DNA of 64,000 nucleotides from positions 1 through 64,000 of the forward strand of contig JAEWMQ010000009.1 of assembly GCA_023393125.1 (NCBI GenBank). Direction: 5' to 3'. Of this stretch, positions 8,303 through 16,709 are shown one piece after another. The stretch is from Bacillota bacterium. GTDB lineage: Bacteria; Bacillota; Clostridia; Lachnospirales; Cellulosilyticaceae. The notes below the pieces were generated by a model that made no database searches, had not been told where the DNA came from, and saw nothing but the letters and a program-made list of their open reading frames with translations. The position numbers and the translations under genes are program-made. Each line of letters starts with the position of its first letter. Position 1 is the stretch's first letter.

Positions 8303-9322
8303 TTGAATCTCCCTTATAAAAATCTAGTTTTTTCCGGCGGCGGGGTATTAGGTATTGCTTACTTAGGTACTCTTGACTATTTATATAAAATTAACCTTAT
8401 GCCGCAGATATCTAGGGTGGCCGGTACCTCTGCCGGAGCTATAACTGCTTGCTTAACTTCATTCAATCTTCCTTTTGATGAATTAAAAGAATTCGCTAAT
8501 TCATTAGACTATACTAAAGTTCCTGGTAAAGATGATATTAGTGATGATTCCAAATCACCATCTAGACATTTTCCTCAAGCGATCAAGTCTCAATTAGATA
8601 AAATATTCGGCAATATTGACTGTGTATATAGACTCATTACACAATTTGGTTGGTATTCCTCTAGTTATCTTTACGAATGGTTAAAAGAACAAATAGCAAA
8701 CCAATTTGATGTCACCCTCAAACCCCCACCTTACACCTTTTCAGACTTTAAGAATGCTAGCATTCACAAGAATCAAACTCCTTTTAAAGATTTATATATA
8801 GTAGGAACTGATATGTCAAAAACTTCTTCTATCATATTCTCTTATGACTCCACACCTAATATGGAAGTTGCAGAAGCAGTCCGTATTTCTATGTCCGTTC
8901 CTCTTTTGTTCGAAGCTATTAAATCTGATACTCGCTCTACTTCATCAACAGATTCTCCTCAGATTTATGTTGATGGTGGTCTTCTCTACAATTATCCCAT
9001 CAACATTTTTGACACTATCTCTCCTACAAAAGAAACTTTAGGCTCTTACTTTAAAAGTGCACTACCTCCTGCCTCCATTAACAATTTATTAGACTTTATT
9101 TCTAGCACAATTTCTTGTACAACAAGTCTGCAGGCTGCATTGTTACAAGAGCACAAAACGAATATGATGCGTAGCATTCCTATCTTTACTAGTGATATTC
9201 GATCTATGGATTTTAATGTTGTTCCTGGAGACCCCACCTATCTTTTTCTTTATGAACAAGGATATCGTGGCGCGGAAGTATATTTTTCTCTGATTTCTCA
9301 AAACAATCATTTCTATACATGA
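8303..9322 (+). CDS. Patatin-like phospholipase
   Basis: 339 aa from a TTG at 8303, chosen because GGAGTGAT lies at 8291 with eight bases of spacing; an ATG frame start at 8225 lacks a ribosome site. Patatin lipases are Ser-Asp dyad acyl hydrolases. The oxyanion loop is FSGGGVLG (residues 10-17), the nucleophile elbow is GTSAG (Ser43), and the catalytic Asp lies in VDGGLLYNYP near residue 230. No signal peptide from this start, so the enzyme should act inside the cell or on the inner membrane face. Single gene with no obvious partner. Confidence 0.88.
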   Translation: MNLPYKNLVFSGGGVLGIAYLGTLDYLYKINLMPQISRVAGTSAGAITACLTSFNLPFDELKEFANSLDYTKVPGKDDISDDSKSPSRHFPQAIKSQLDKIFGNIDCVYRLITQFGWYSSSYLYEWLKEQIANQFDVTLKPPPYTFSDFKNASIHKNQTPFKDLYIVGTDMSKTSSIIFSYDSTPNMEVAEAVRISMSVPLLFEAIKSDTRSTSSTDSPQIYVDGGLLYNYPINIFDTISPTKETLGSYFKSALPPASINNLLDFISSTISCTTSLQAALLQEHKTNMMRSIPIFTSDIRSMDFNVVPGDPTYLFLYEQGYRGAEVYFSLISQNNHFYT

Positions 9323-9485
9323 AGTATTTTGTAATTTATAATTCATATTTTGTTCAAATCAAATAATTTTAATAGTCTTTTAATTCTATTTATAATTAGT
9401 TTAGATTAGCTTTTTAATAATTTATAGTCAGATGAGCTAAGTTTAATAATAGAAAAAAGTGTATAAGGATATCAATTCTTCAATA

Positions 9486-9526
9486 AAAAATAGGCAATGA
9501 GTAATATAATCATTGCCTATTTTTTA
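9486..9526. terminator. Bidirectional terminator between patatin gene and a small membrane gene
   Basis: ATAGGCAATGA / TCATTGCCTAT stem flanked by an A-run on the left and a T-run on the right. It sits between convergent genes and overlaps the end of the minus-strand gene. Confidence 0.85.
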
Positions 9527-9823
9527 TCTTAAATTATTTCGCAATTTATCAAACAAACTATCCTCAAATATAAAATCGTTAAAAGCCCATATCGTTCCTA
9601 AAAGAAAGCCTTGTGGAAGTTCACCGAATCCTACTAACACTGTTATAAACAATGTTATAATCGCTACCAACCCAAATATAGTGTACTGATACATCTTTTT
9701 CTTTTTTAATAATGCTCTTGTTTTCTTTTGTAGGGACTCAAATAACTTAATCTCCATTTTATTAAATCCTTCACAAAGAAAGCTAAACGAAACAAGCCCT
9801 AATAATATTCCCACAAAAATCAT
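9524..9823 (-). CDS. Small membrane protein, 99 aa
   Basis: Two predicted membrane helices (residues 1-19 and 46-68) separated by a basic loop with KKTRALLKKKK, followed by a short cytosolic or external tail. AAGGAGAAA precedes the ATG. I do not recognise the family. It lies downstream of proS and shares its direction, but the hairpin at 9897-9927 separates them. Annotated as a hypothetical membrane protein. Confidence 0.6.
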   Translation of the reverse strand: MIFVGILLGLVSFSFLCEGFNKMEIKLFESLQKKTRALLKKKKMYQYTIFGLVAIITLFITVLVGFGELPQGFLLGTIWAFNDFIFEDSLFDKLRNNLR

Positions 9824-9896
9824 AGTCTCTTTTCTCCTTAGTTATCTTGTATGTATACACTTTTGTTCTACTAAAAACCTTCTATTTCAATAGATA

Positions 9897-9927
9897 AAGT
9901 CGCTTACATAACCATATGTAAGCGACT
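9897..9927 (-). terminator. Terminator downstream of proS
   Basis: AGTCGCTTACATA / TATGTAAGCGACT, a 13-bp perfect stem with a four-base loop; the U-run after it on the minus strand is short (TTTAT). Confidence 0.7.
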
Positions 9928-9969
9928 CATATGCTACTACTTTTATTATTAATTAAACTTATGAATTTA

Positions 9970-11676
9970 CTATGATAATTCTGCAATAAGTGCTGCTACT
10001 TCTTTTTCTACCTCAGCAAGGTGTACAAGTTTTTTCACGCTCTTATCACGAGTCATAAGCTCTACTTTGCCTTCTTTAAGATTTTTCTCTCCTACTACTA
10101 TTCTTACTGGAATACCAAGTAGATCTGCATCTGCAAATTGTACACCTGCACCTACATTTCTATCGTCCATAATGACTTCATATTTACCATTAAGTTTATT
10201 ATAGATTTCATTTCCGATTGCATCCATATCTGTTTTCTTACTCTTAAGTACACAGATATGCACTTGCCATGGTGCTACTGACATTGGCCATATTGGTCCC
10301 CATTCGTCATGGCGTGCTTCAATAATACAAGCAAGTAATCTACCTACTCCAATTCCATAGCATCCCATAATAGGTGTTTTAGCTTTTCCATCTGAATCTA
10401 TATAAGTCATTCCCATACTTTCAGAGTATCTTGTTCCAAGCTGGAATATATTACCCACTTCTACACCACGTTTGAATTGTAATTTACCATGGCAACATGG
10501 ACACTCTTGACCTTCTAATACTTCTGCTACATCATGGAACTCGGCATCTTTAATATCTCTTGAAACGCTAATTCCTTTAATATGATAATCTTTTTTATTG
10601 CCACCTACTACAAGGTTTTTCTCGTTTCTAAGTGATTCATCAAAGATAATCTTTGCATCTCTTGCATCTAAGTTATATGGTCCCATGAATCCAAAGCAAA
10701 GATTTGGAGTGTCTTCATATTTTTCAAATGGTGTAATAGCAGCTTTAACTACTTTTTGCAATTTAGCTTCATTAACTTGAAGGTCACCTCTAATAAATAC
10801 AATAAGAGGTTCTTTATGTCCTTCCATTTCAAATACACAAGCTTTTAAAGTTTTGTCAGCTGTTACGCCTAACATATTAGCTACCTCTTCAATGGTATGT
10901 GCATTTGGTGTGTGTACTTCTTCAATAGTACCTTCCTCAGTAGTTGCTACTGGTAATTTACCTGTTGCAACTTCCATATTAGATTGGTAGTCACAGCTAT
11001 CGCAAATAATAATTGTATCTTCTCCGATATCTGTAAGAAGCATGAATTCATGTGCTACTTTACCACCCATCATACCTGTATCAGATTGTACACATACTGT
11101 TTCTGGCACACCTGCTCTAGCAAAGATTCTATGATATGCTTGTAAGCATTGCTCATAGTACGCTTCTAAGTCTTCTTGTGAAGTATGGAAAGAGTACGCA
11201 TCTTTCATTGTGAACTCACGTACACGAATAAGACCACCTCTTGCTCTTGGCTCATCTCTAAATTTAGTTTGAATTTGATAAATCATAAATGGATAGTTGT
11301 TGTAAGACTTAGCTTCTGTTCTAGCTAAATGAACAGCTGCTTCCTCATGTGTCATACCTAATACCATATCTTTGCCGCCTCTATCTTTGAAGCGAATAAG
11401 TTCACTTCCTACTGCATCAAAACGGCCTGATTCTCTCCAAAGATCTCCTGGTAACGCCACTGGGAAAAGAACTTCCTGTCCATCAATACCATCCATTTCT
11501 TGACGGATAATATTTTCGATTTTAGATACGATTCTTTTTGCTGGTGGTAATAGAGAATATATACCATTTGTTACTTGTCTTACATATCCACCTCTTAGTA
11601 AATAAATATGACTGATACTAGTTGCTTCACCTGGTTTTTCTTTGAATCTTTCTCCGAGGAGTTTACTCATTAACAT
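9970..11676 (-). CDS. proS: Prolyl-tRNA synthetase, bacterial type
   Basis: 568 aa, the bacterial long form (about 565-575). Class II synthetase that charges tRNA-Pro in the cytoplasm. Motif 2 region RGGLIRVREFTMKDAYSFH, then an insertion (about residues 220-400) that is the YbaK-like editing domain clearing Ala-tRNA-Pro, then motif 3 CYGIGVGRLLACIIEARHDEWGPIWP and a C-terminal anticodon-binding domain (470-568). AAGGATG lies upstream of the ATG at good spacing. Controlled by the T-box leader at 11868-12166. Confidence 0.97.
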   Translation of the reverse strand: MLMSKLLGERFKEKPGEATSISHIYLLRGGYVRQVTNGIYSLLPPAKRIVSKIENIIRQEMDGIDGQEVLFPVALPGDLWRESGRFDAVGSELIRFKDRGGKDMVLGMTHEEAAVHLARTEAKSYNNYPFMIYQIQTKFRDEPRARGGLIRVREFTMKDAYSFHTSQEDLEAYYEQCLQAYHRIFARAGVPETVCVQSDTGMMGGKVAHEFMLLTDIGEDTIIICDSCDYQSNMEVATGKLPVATTEEGTIEEVHTPNAHTIEEVANMLGVTADKTLKACVFEMEGHKEPLIVFIRGDLQVNEAKLQKVVKAAITPFEKYEDTPNLCFGFMGPYNLDARDAKIIFDESLRNEKNLVVGGNKKDYHIKGISVSRDIKDAEFHDVAEVLEGQECPCCHGKLQFKRGVEVGNIFQLGTRYSESMGMTYIDSDGKAKTPIMGCYGIGVGRLLACIIEARHDEWGPIWPMSVAPWQVHICVLKSKKTDMDAIGNEIYNKLNGKYEVIMDDRNVGAGVQFADADLLGIPVRIVVGEKNLKEGKVELMTRDKSVKKLVHLAEVEKEVAALIAELS

Positions 11677-11867
11677 ACCAATTCATCCTTTTCTTTTATT
11701 ATTTTTTGATGATCACTTTAACAATGCTTTCCCATCCGAGATAAGCACTTTTATAGCTCACTTTTGCCCTAAGTTACTTTATTAGCTATTCTACCAAAGC
11801 ATTTATGAAGTGGCTATAGGTTATAATAGCTTGTCATAGCCGATCTCAATATCTAAGATTTATTAAA

Positions 11868-12166
11868 TCAAAAAGCCCCTATGCATATGTTATGCATAGG
11901 GGCCATTATCTACTCGGCGGTACCACCCTAATTAATCATAAAATCTTCTACTTGCTAACAACTAGCTTAATAGCATTTATGACTATCTTAAGTTACTCTA
12001 TAACGGGAGTTCCCGCTGCACTTATGATTTCATGCAGGGCTTAGAGCTTGGACAATATGTTTTGCTTTAGAAGCCTTTCACCCGGTGGGCTTCCTCTCTT
12101 TATTGTATTTAAAAGCAAGTTACACGTATTGATTTCTCGTCATCACCAATTTATCAATATTTATCT
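11868..12166 (-). promoter_or_regulatory. T-box leader of proS
   Basis: The T-box sequence GGGTGGTACCGCC is at 11916-11929 on the minus strand. Next comes a strong terminator, GCCCCTATGCATA against TATGCATAGGGGC plus T-run (11869-11904). Upstream there are the expected stem I features: AGAGAG, GGTGAAAG (12060-12110) and a GATGACGAGA-like K-turn. Uncharged tRNA-Pro should pair with the TGG of the T-box and block termination. I could not fix the specifier codon with certainty; a CCA occurs after the stem I distal arm. Confidence 0.92.
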
Positions 12167-12172
12167 ATTATA

Positions 12173-12201
12173 AGCATAATCCTCCCCTATAACCTTGTCA
12201 A
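12173..12201 (-). promoter_or_regulatory. Promoter of the proS T-box transcript
   Basis: Minus-strand TTGACA (12196-12201), 17-base spacer, TATGCT (12173-12178). Predicted RNA start near 12166, just before stem I. Confidence 0.65.
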
Positions 12202-12269
12202 GTATCTGCTAAAAATTGCATTTTTTATTACTCTAATTAAGCCTTTTACAATTAATTTAATATAATTAT

Positions 12270-12298
12270 TTGACTATTCATTAGACTAGTGCTATAAT
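12270..12298 (+). promoter_or_regulatory. Promoter of the thiT riboswitch transcript
   Basis: TTGACT (12270-12275), 17-base spacer, TATAAT (12293-12298). Predicted RNA start is about 12 bases before the TPP aptamer. Confidence 0.8.
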
Positions 12299-12317
12299 CT
12301 GTTCAACAATAAATATG

Positions 12318-12400
12318 ATGCTAGGGGAGCTTTCGAGCTGAGAGTGCATATGGTGCAGACCCTTTAACTTGTCCACGGATAATGCCGCAGCAAGGAAGCG
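12318..12400 (+). ncRNA. TPP (THI-element) riboswitch
   Basis: Contains the thi-box signatures CTGAGA (12339 onward), GACCCTTTAAC, and GGATAATGCCG, ending in GGAAGC. It binds thiamine pyrophosphate in the nascent RNA. It lies directly ahead of the thiamine transporter gene. The expression platform is visible: CGAATGTG at 12399-12406 can pair with CACATTCG at 12427-12434, which is mutually exclusive with the terminator at 12424-12447. Confidence 0.95.
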
Positions 12401-12423
12401 AATGTGCGATACGATTAGTTTTG

Positions 12424-12447
12424 CCACACATTCGTGTGGTTATTTTT
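12424..12447 (+). terminator. Riboswitch-controlled terminator of thiT
   Basis: CCACAC / GTGTGG stem with an ATTC loop, followed by TTATTTTT. Its 5' arm overlaps the sequence that pairs with the anti-terminator strand at 12399-12406. Confidence 0.85.
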
Positions 12448-12501
12448 ATGCCATTTTATACCCCTAGCAAATTAATTTTTATATTTGAAGGGGGTTTTAT
12501 T

Positions 12502-13170
12502 ATGTCTAATATTTTTGCTAAATTAGGTGAAGTAAGTTTAGTGTCATGGAGTATTATTTTTATTATTGCCGTTTTATCTATTATTGTATTATTAGTTGTT
12601 TCAAAGAAAGATACACATTCTAACTCTACTATCACTACCAAGACTATCGTTTATGGTGGTATGTGTGTTGCTCTTTCCTTTATTCTTTCTTACATTAGGC
12701 TCTATAAAATGCCTCAAGGAGGCTCCATTACTTTAGCTAGTATGTTTCCTATTATTTTATACTCTCTAGTTTTTGGACCTGTCCCTGGTATTATTGCTGG
12801 TATCGCTTATGGTTTTATGCAATTTATTCAGGAGCCTAGCATGGTTCACTGGGCTCAATTATTCCTAGACTATCCTTTAGCTTTTGCTTGTCTTGGTCTA
12901 GCTGGATTTGCACCAAAGCTTTCTAAAAATATACATGTAGGAACTACTATTGGTATTATTATCTCTGTACTTGGCCGCGGTATCATGCATGTTATTTCAG
13001 GTGTTATTTTCTTTGCCGAATATGCTGGAGAACAATCTCCTTTGATTTATTCTATTGTTTATAACGCTTCGTTTTTAGTACCTGAATTAATTATTACCTT
13101 AATACTTGCCTTAATTATTATTTCTACACCTGTATATTCACAATTAAAACGCTCTACCTTTGCACAGTAG
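12502..13170 (+). CDS. thiT: Energy-coupled thiamine transporter S component
   Basis: 222 aa from the ATG at 12502, chosen by the GAAGGGGG ribosome site; a longer frame from 12382 would begin inside the riboswitch. It is a hydrophobic integral membrane protein with about six helices, the substrate-binding subunit of an ECF transporter. Diagnostic features are LSYIRLYKMPQGGSITLASMFPI (S-component AxxxA-like and thiamine-site region), FGPVPGIIAGIAYGFMQF and a Trp-rich PSMVHWAQLFLDYPLAF loop. The EcfAA'T module is not in this window, so a shared group II energising module is implied. The TPP riboswitch confirms the substrate. Confidence 0.95.
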   Translation: MSNIFAKLGEVSLVSWSIIFIIAVLSIIVLLVVSKKDTHSNSTITTKTIVYGGMCVALSFILSYIRLYKMPQGGSITLASMFPIILYSLVFGPVPGIIAGIAYGFMQFIQEPSMVHWAQLFLDYPLAFACLGLAGFAPKLSKNIHVGTTIGIIISVLGRGIMHVISGVIFFAEYAGEQSPLIYSIVYNASFLVPELIITLILALIIISTPVYSQLKRSTFAQ

Positions 13171-13218
13171 TTCTTTATTCGTAGTTACTCTAACTGGTAG
13201 AATTAAATTTATATATTA

Positions 13219-13270
13219 GTAAAAAAGGTAAGCCTTCTAAGTATTCTCTTAGTAGACTTACCTTTTTTAT
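13219..13270. terminator. Bidirectional terminator after thiT
   Basis: AAAAAAGGTAAG / CTTACCTTTTTT arms enclose a second short stem with CTTCTAAG. It lies between the convergent thiT and the small gene at 13332. Confidence 0.85.
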
Positions 13271-13331
13271 CTATTCCTATATTTTCATCTTCATCATCTT
13301 ATATATTTTTCGTTACATATAAGTTTCTTAT

Positions 13332-13628
13332 TTAGTCTCTTTTTAAAATATGAATGATAAATAATGATACTATACCAGTAGTAGTTATAAGTAAAAGTTT
13401 CTTTATTTGATTTTCTTGTTCTTTTACTTCAGGCGAAAATACAGCTACTTTTCTTTTTACATCCTGAAGTTCACCTAGTTCTTCATCTAGGTATATCTCT
13501 GCTTTTTGTCTTAGTTTACTCTTATACTTGTAGTTCTTTACCATTCCTACAATAGCCAGAATACCACTTACAATAGTTAATACTTGTAAAATAAACTCTA
13601 TCACTCTTAGTACTTTACTCTTATTCAT
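13332..13628 (-). CDS. Small membrane protein downstream of the IclR regulator
   Basis: 98 aa with one N-terminal membrane helix (residues 10-29), a charged middle (KYKSKLRQKAEIYLDEELGELQDVKRK) likely to be helical, and a second membrane helix (76-93). TAGGAGGAGG precedes the ATG. It starts 11 bases after the IclR stop codon, so the two are probably cotranscribed. The family is not recognised; whether it has a link to the sugar-acid regulator is unknown. Confidence 0.6.
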   Translation of the reverse strand: MNKSKVLRVIEFILQVLTIVSGILAIVGMVKNYKYKSKLRQKAEIYLDEELGELQDVKRKVAVFSPEVKEQENQIKKLLLITTTGIVSLFIIHILKRD

Positions 13629-13639
13629 GTTTCCTCCTC

Positions 13640-14401
13640 CTAACCTTTAGTATATCCTAGCCTTTTTGATATCTCATTTGCTGTCTCTTTGATTAATGTA
13701 AAATGATCTGCCTTTTTATCTACAATAAACTCAGGTTCTTTTCCTCCTACACTAATAGCCGCTATAATCTGTCCTCTATAATCATAAATAGGTGCTGCTA
13801 TACAAAAAATGCCTTCTTCATGTTCTTCATTATCGATAGCATAACCTTGCTTTCTAGCTGTTTGAATCTCAGCTAATACACTTTGGGGTGATGTTAACGT
13901 CCTGTGAGTAAATGCTTGAAATGTTACTTTAGATAAATCACTTAATATTTTTTCATCCGTTTTCTGAGATAAAAGAACTTTGCCAACTCCTGATGCATAC
14001 AGTGGAATCCTTTTACCGATTTGAGAATACATATGAAATGTACTTATACTCTCTATTTTTTCTATAAATACAGCTTCATTTCCCTCTAAAATAGCCATCT
14101 GAACAGGTAAGCCTAACAGATTCACCAGTTTTCTTAAATAAGGTGCCGCTTCTGTTTTTAGCTCAATATTATTGAGTTTCATGCTACTTAATTCTACTAG
14201 TTTAAGGCCTATTTTATAGTTACTTCCTTGTCTCTCAACAAATCCTCTATTTTCTAACGTAGCTAATAAACGATGAACTGTTATTTTATTTAGCTCTAAA
14301 ATACTTTCAAATTCTTTGGGCTGCATACCTTCTGGATGCTCTGCTAAGATTTCTAAAAGTTGTAATGCACGGTCTACTGTCTGCAATGTTGCCTTAGCCA
14401 T
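13640..14401 (-). CDS. IclR-family transcriptional regulator (KdgR-like)
   Basis: 253 aa from ATG 14401; a GTG at 14410 is possible but collides with the GGTGAG ribosome site. Residues 5-65 are a winged helix-turn-helix (TVDRALQLLEILAEHPEGMQPKEFESILELNKITVHRLLATLENRGF). Residues 75-250 are the IclR effector-binding domain (IGKRIPLYASGVGKVLLSQ, EGIFCIAAPIYDYRG..AAISVGG). Members sense small organic acids. The neighbouring kduD suggests it controls hexuronate/pectin-derived sugar acid use, as KdgR does. A palindromic operator candidate sits on the kduD promoter at 15591-15609. Confidence 0.9.
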   Translation of the reverse strand: MAKATLQTVDRALQLLEILAEHPEGMQPKEFESILELNKITVHRLLATLENRGFVERQGSNYKIGLKLVELSSMKLNNIELKTEAAPYLRKLVNLLGLPVQMAILEGNEAVFIEKIESISTFHMYSQIGKRIPLYASGVGKVLLSQKTDEKILSDLSKVTFQAFTHRTLTSPQSVLAEIQTARKQGYAIDNEEHEEGIFCIAAPIYDYRGQIIAAISVGGKEPEFIVDKKADHFTLIKETANEISKRLGYTKG

Positions 14402-14726
14402 ACATCTCACCCATCTTTCTGTCTATATTATTTAACTCCTATTATATATGAATGAATAGTATAAAACAATCTAACCTTTCATAGCCTATTCCTTCTAAAT
14501 ACGCTATTATTCCTTTCTATATTCATATTAATAAAACCTTGATTAACATGATAGGTCCTTTCCAAATTATTAAAGTACCTACTATAAATAATTTTATACT
14601 CAAAAAAAAGGTTAGCACCAACTCCCTCTTTTAATACACCATAAAGTACCATAGATAAACTTCTATGTATTATACTTTTGTATTTCATGTGGGTTTGATG
14701 ATAACCTCTTTTATTTATTACTATCT
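14402..14726. other. Intergenic stretch between iclR-type regulator and kduD
   Basis: 325 bases. No terminator or strong promoter is evident, so readthrough from kduD into the regulator is possible. An 87-codon frame (14479-14742) was rejected: its start lies inside the end of kduD with the GGAGG directly against the ATG, and its composition is not convincing. Confidence 0.4.
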
Positions 14727-15494
14727 TTATCTTGCTAGCCATCCTCCATCTACTGCTAGCGTATAACCATTAATATATTGTGCAGCGTCTGAAGCTAAAA
14801 ATACTGCAGCTCCTGCTAAGTCTTCAGGAGTCCCCCAACGTCCCGCCGGAATACGTTCTAAAATGCTTGTTTGTCTTTCTTCATCACTTCTTAGTGCTGC
14901 TGTATTATCTGTTGCCATATACCCTGGTGCAATAGCATTGATATTAATATGATGCTGTGCCCATTCATTTGCCATTGATTTTGTAATACCCATTACGGCA
15001 CTTTTACTAGCTGTATAAGAAGGTACACGAATACCACCTTGGAAAGATAGCATTGAAGCTATATTTATAATTTTTCCGCCGCTTTCTTGTAATATAAATT
15101 GCTTTGCCACTGCTTGTGATAAGAAAAATGTCGTCTTTAAATTAATATTAATAACATCATCCCAATTTTCTTCTGAAAAATCTATAGTATCTTCTCTTCT
15201 AATAATACCTGCATTGTTTACTAAAATATCTATCTTTCCAAATACCCTTAATGTTTCTTGTATAATCTGCTCTATTGGTTCTTGTGAAATTAAATTAGCC
15301 TTGATTCCTACAAATTTTCTTCCTAGAGCTTTTACTTTAGCTTCCGTTTCTGAAAGATCACTTGTTCCAACACCTACAATATCTGCGCCCGCACTAGCTA
15401 GTCCCTCTGCTATACCTTGACCTAAACCTCTTGTTGCTCCAGTTACAATTGCTACTTTACCTTCTAACGAAAATTTATCTAATATACTAGCCAT
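14727..15494 (-). CDS. kduD: 2-dehydro-3-deoxy-D-gluconate 5-dehydrogenase (KduD-type SDR)
   Basis: 255 aa, matching KduD at about 253. Short-chain dehydrogenase that interconverts 2-keto-3-deoxygluconate and 2,5-diketo-3-deoxygluconate in pectin/uronate breakdown. TGATRGLGQGIA is the NAD(P) loop, NNAG follows, the catalytic set is S (NIASMLSF), Y and K (YTASK). Residues near the end, GRWGTPEDLAGAAVFLASDAAQYINGYTLAVDGGW, are typical of KduD/gluconate dehydrogenases. Start at 15494 is set by GGAGGG seven bases upstream. The adjacent IclR regulator supports sugar-acid catabolism, but substrate in the SDR family cannot be proven from sequence. Confidence 0.85.
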   Translation of the reverse strand: MASILDKFSLEGKVAIVTGATRGLGQGIAEGLASAGADIVGVGTSDLSETEAKVKALGRKFVGIKANLISQEPIEQIIQETLRVFGKIDILVNNAGIIRREDTIDFSEENWDDVININLKTTFFLSQAVAKQFILQESGGKIINIASMLSFQGGIRVPSYTASKSAVMGITKSMANEWAQHHININAIAPGYMATDNTAALRSDEERQTSILERIPAGRWGTPEDLAGAAVFLASDAAQYINGYTLAVDGGWLAR

Positions 15495-15899
15495 CCTATA
15501 TCCCTCCACCATTAATTATCTTCTATATTTTTTTTGAAATTAATCTATCTTAACGCTTTTTGTTTCATTATATGTAATTACATTTCTTATAAAGTAATAA
15601 TATTACTTTTATTTCTAAACGTCAACACTATTTCATTAAATATTTTTTTAACGATGTCTCTTGACTATCAACGAGTTAGTTAAGCTTATATCAATCCTTT
15701 AACCTGATACATTTATTCCTTTCTAATATAAATAAAAAGTACTATTTCCTTTAAATATGACTCAAATACAGACTTATTGTTAGAATAAAAAATGATTTTG
15801 TATTTTATGTAGATAATTTCATATTTAAGAATACGTGAATTCGCCTAATTATTTACAGCTCATATGCTACACTTAAAAAAAATGTTAGGAGATCTACAA
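15495..15899. other. Divergent intergenic region between kduD and a secreted-protein gene
   Basis: 405 bases holding the kduD promoter and palindrome (15591-15625), then AT-rich DNA up to the TTAGGAGAT ribosome site of the plus-strand gene. No convincing promoter was found for the plus-strand gene. Confidence 0.5.
15591..15625 (-). promoter_or_regulatory. kduD promoter with palindromic operator over the -10
   Basis: Minus-strand TTGACG (15620-15625), 17-base spacer, TATTAT (15597-15602). A perfect palindrome, AAAGTAATA-A-TATTACTTT (15591-15609), covers the -10 box. A repressor bound there would block RNA polymerase; the IclR-type regulator at 13640-14401 is the obvious candidate. Confidence 0.7.
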
Positions 15900-16499
15900 A
15901 TGAAAAAAATAAATAAACTTACACCCTGCACTTTTTTATTACTTCTTTGTTGCATAATCTGTATTTTACTGGCTTATCCTGGGCTTAATACCTTAGAAGC
16001 AGCTACTTCTCAGCAATCCATTAGTTTAGAAAATCTAGCAATGAAGCAAAAAAATTTAGAAACTACGCTACAAGACTTAAATCTAGGCCTAGCAGAAATC
16101 TCTAATAGCCTCAATTCTTATAATCAGAGATTTGCCACTTTAGAAACTGACCTAGCTACTACACAAAAACTGCTAGTGTCTTACTATATGGATAAATTAT
16201 CAGACCCTAATTATGTTACTACTTATAATACAGATTACGTATGGTATACTGCAGCAGAAGCTCTTGGAGAATTAGGGAAACCTGCTATTCCTTCTCTTAT
16301 TAAGCGCCTAGATACTACTAATGCATATGAGCGATCTCTTGTATTTTACGCACTTCTTCTAGCCTCTCAAGCTGAAAATGTAAAAGCCTTTTCAGGAAAT
16401 GATTATATTCATACTTATCTAGACTTCGACACTGCCAATCATGATTCTCAAAAAAAGATAGCTCTTGAGTGGTGGGAAAAATATAAAAGTCACTTTTAA
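15900..16499 (+). CDS. Secreted or membrane-anchored protein with HEAT-like C-terminal segment
   Basis: 199 aa from ATG 15900 (TTAGGAGAT precedes it; a frame starting at 15864 has no ribosome site). Residues 1-35 are a signal peptide or anchor: KKINK, then a Cys-rich hydrophobic stretch ending AYPGLNTLEAA. Residues 40-100 form a coiled coil (heptad-like LENLAMKQKNLETTLQDLNLGLAEI). Residues 125-165 (YTAAEALGELGKPAIPSLIKRLDTTNAYERSLVFYALL) look like one HEAT/armadillo-type repeat pair. The family is not recognised. Followed by a terminator. Confidence 0.65.
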   Translation: MKKINKLTPCTFLLLLCCIICILLAYPGLNTLEAATSQQSISLENLAMKQKNLETTLQDLNLGLAEISNSLNSYNQRFATLETDLATTQKLLVSYYMDKLSDPNYVTTYNTDYVWYTAAEALGELGKPAIPSLIKRLDTTNAYERSLVFYALLLASQAENVKAFSGNDYIHTYLDFDTANHDSQKKIALEWWEKYKSHF

Positions 16500-16510
16500 T
16501 ACAGATACTA

Positions 16511-16551
16511 AAAAGAGATATATTTCTTATTAAGAGATATATCTTTTTTAA
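16511..16551 (+). terminator. Terminator after the HEAT-like secreted-protein gene
   Basis: AGATATAT / ATATATCT stem with A-run before and TTTTTT after. Confidence 0.7.
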
Positions 16552-16646
16552 TGATCTATTTTAATTACCTTTTTCACATAAAATCATCCAGTCCTTTCAG
16601 TTATTCTATAATAATGTACAAACTTGCCAAAATATTTATTTTTATA

Positions 16647-16675
16647 TTGTGTTTTTGTCTTTAAAATAATATAAT
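16647..16675 (+). promoter_or_regulatory. Promoter of the IMP dehydrogenase gene
   Basis: TTGTGT (16647-16652), 17-base spacer, TATAAT (16670-16675), giving a leader of about 28 bases with an AAGGAG ribosome site. Confidence 0.7.
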
Positions 16676-16709
16676 ATTCACTAAACTTAATGATAAGGAG
16701 CAATTTAAA

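Noticed and set aside
14479..14742. 87-codon frame on the minus strand between kduD and the IclR gene
   Set aside because: It overlaps the end of kduD in another frame, GGAGG abuts its ATG with no spacing, and its composition lacks family features.
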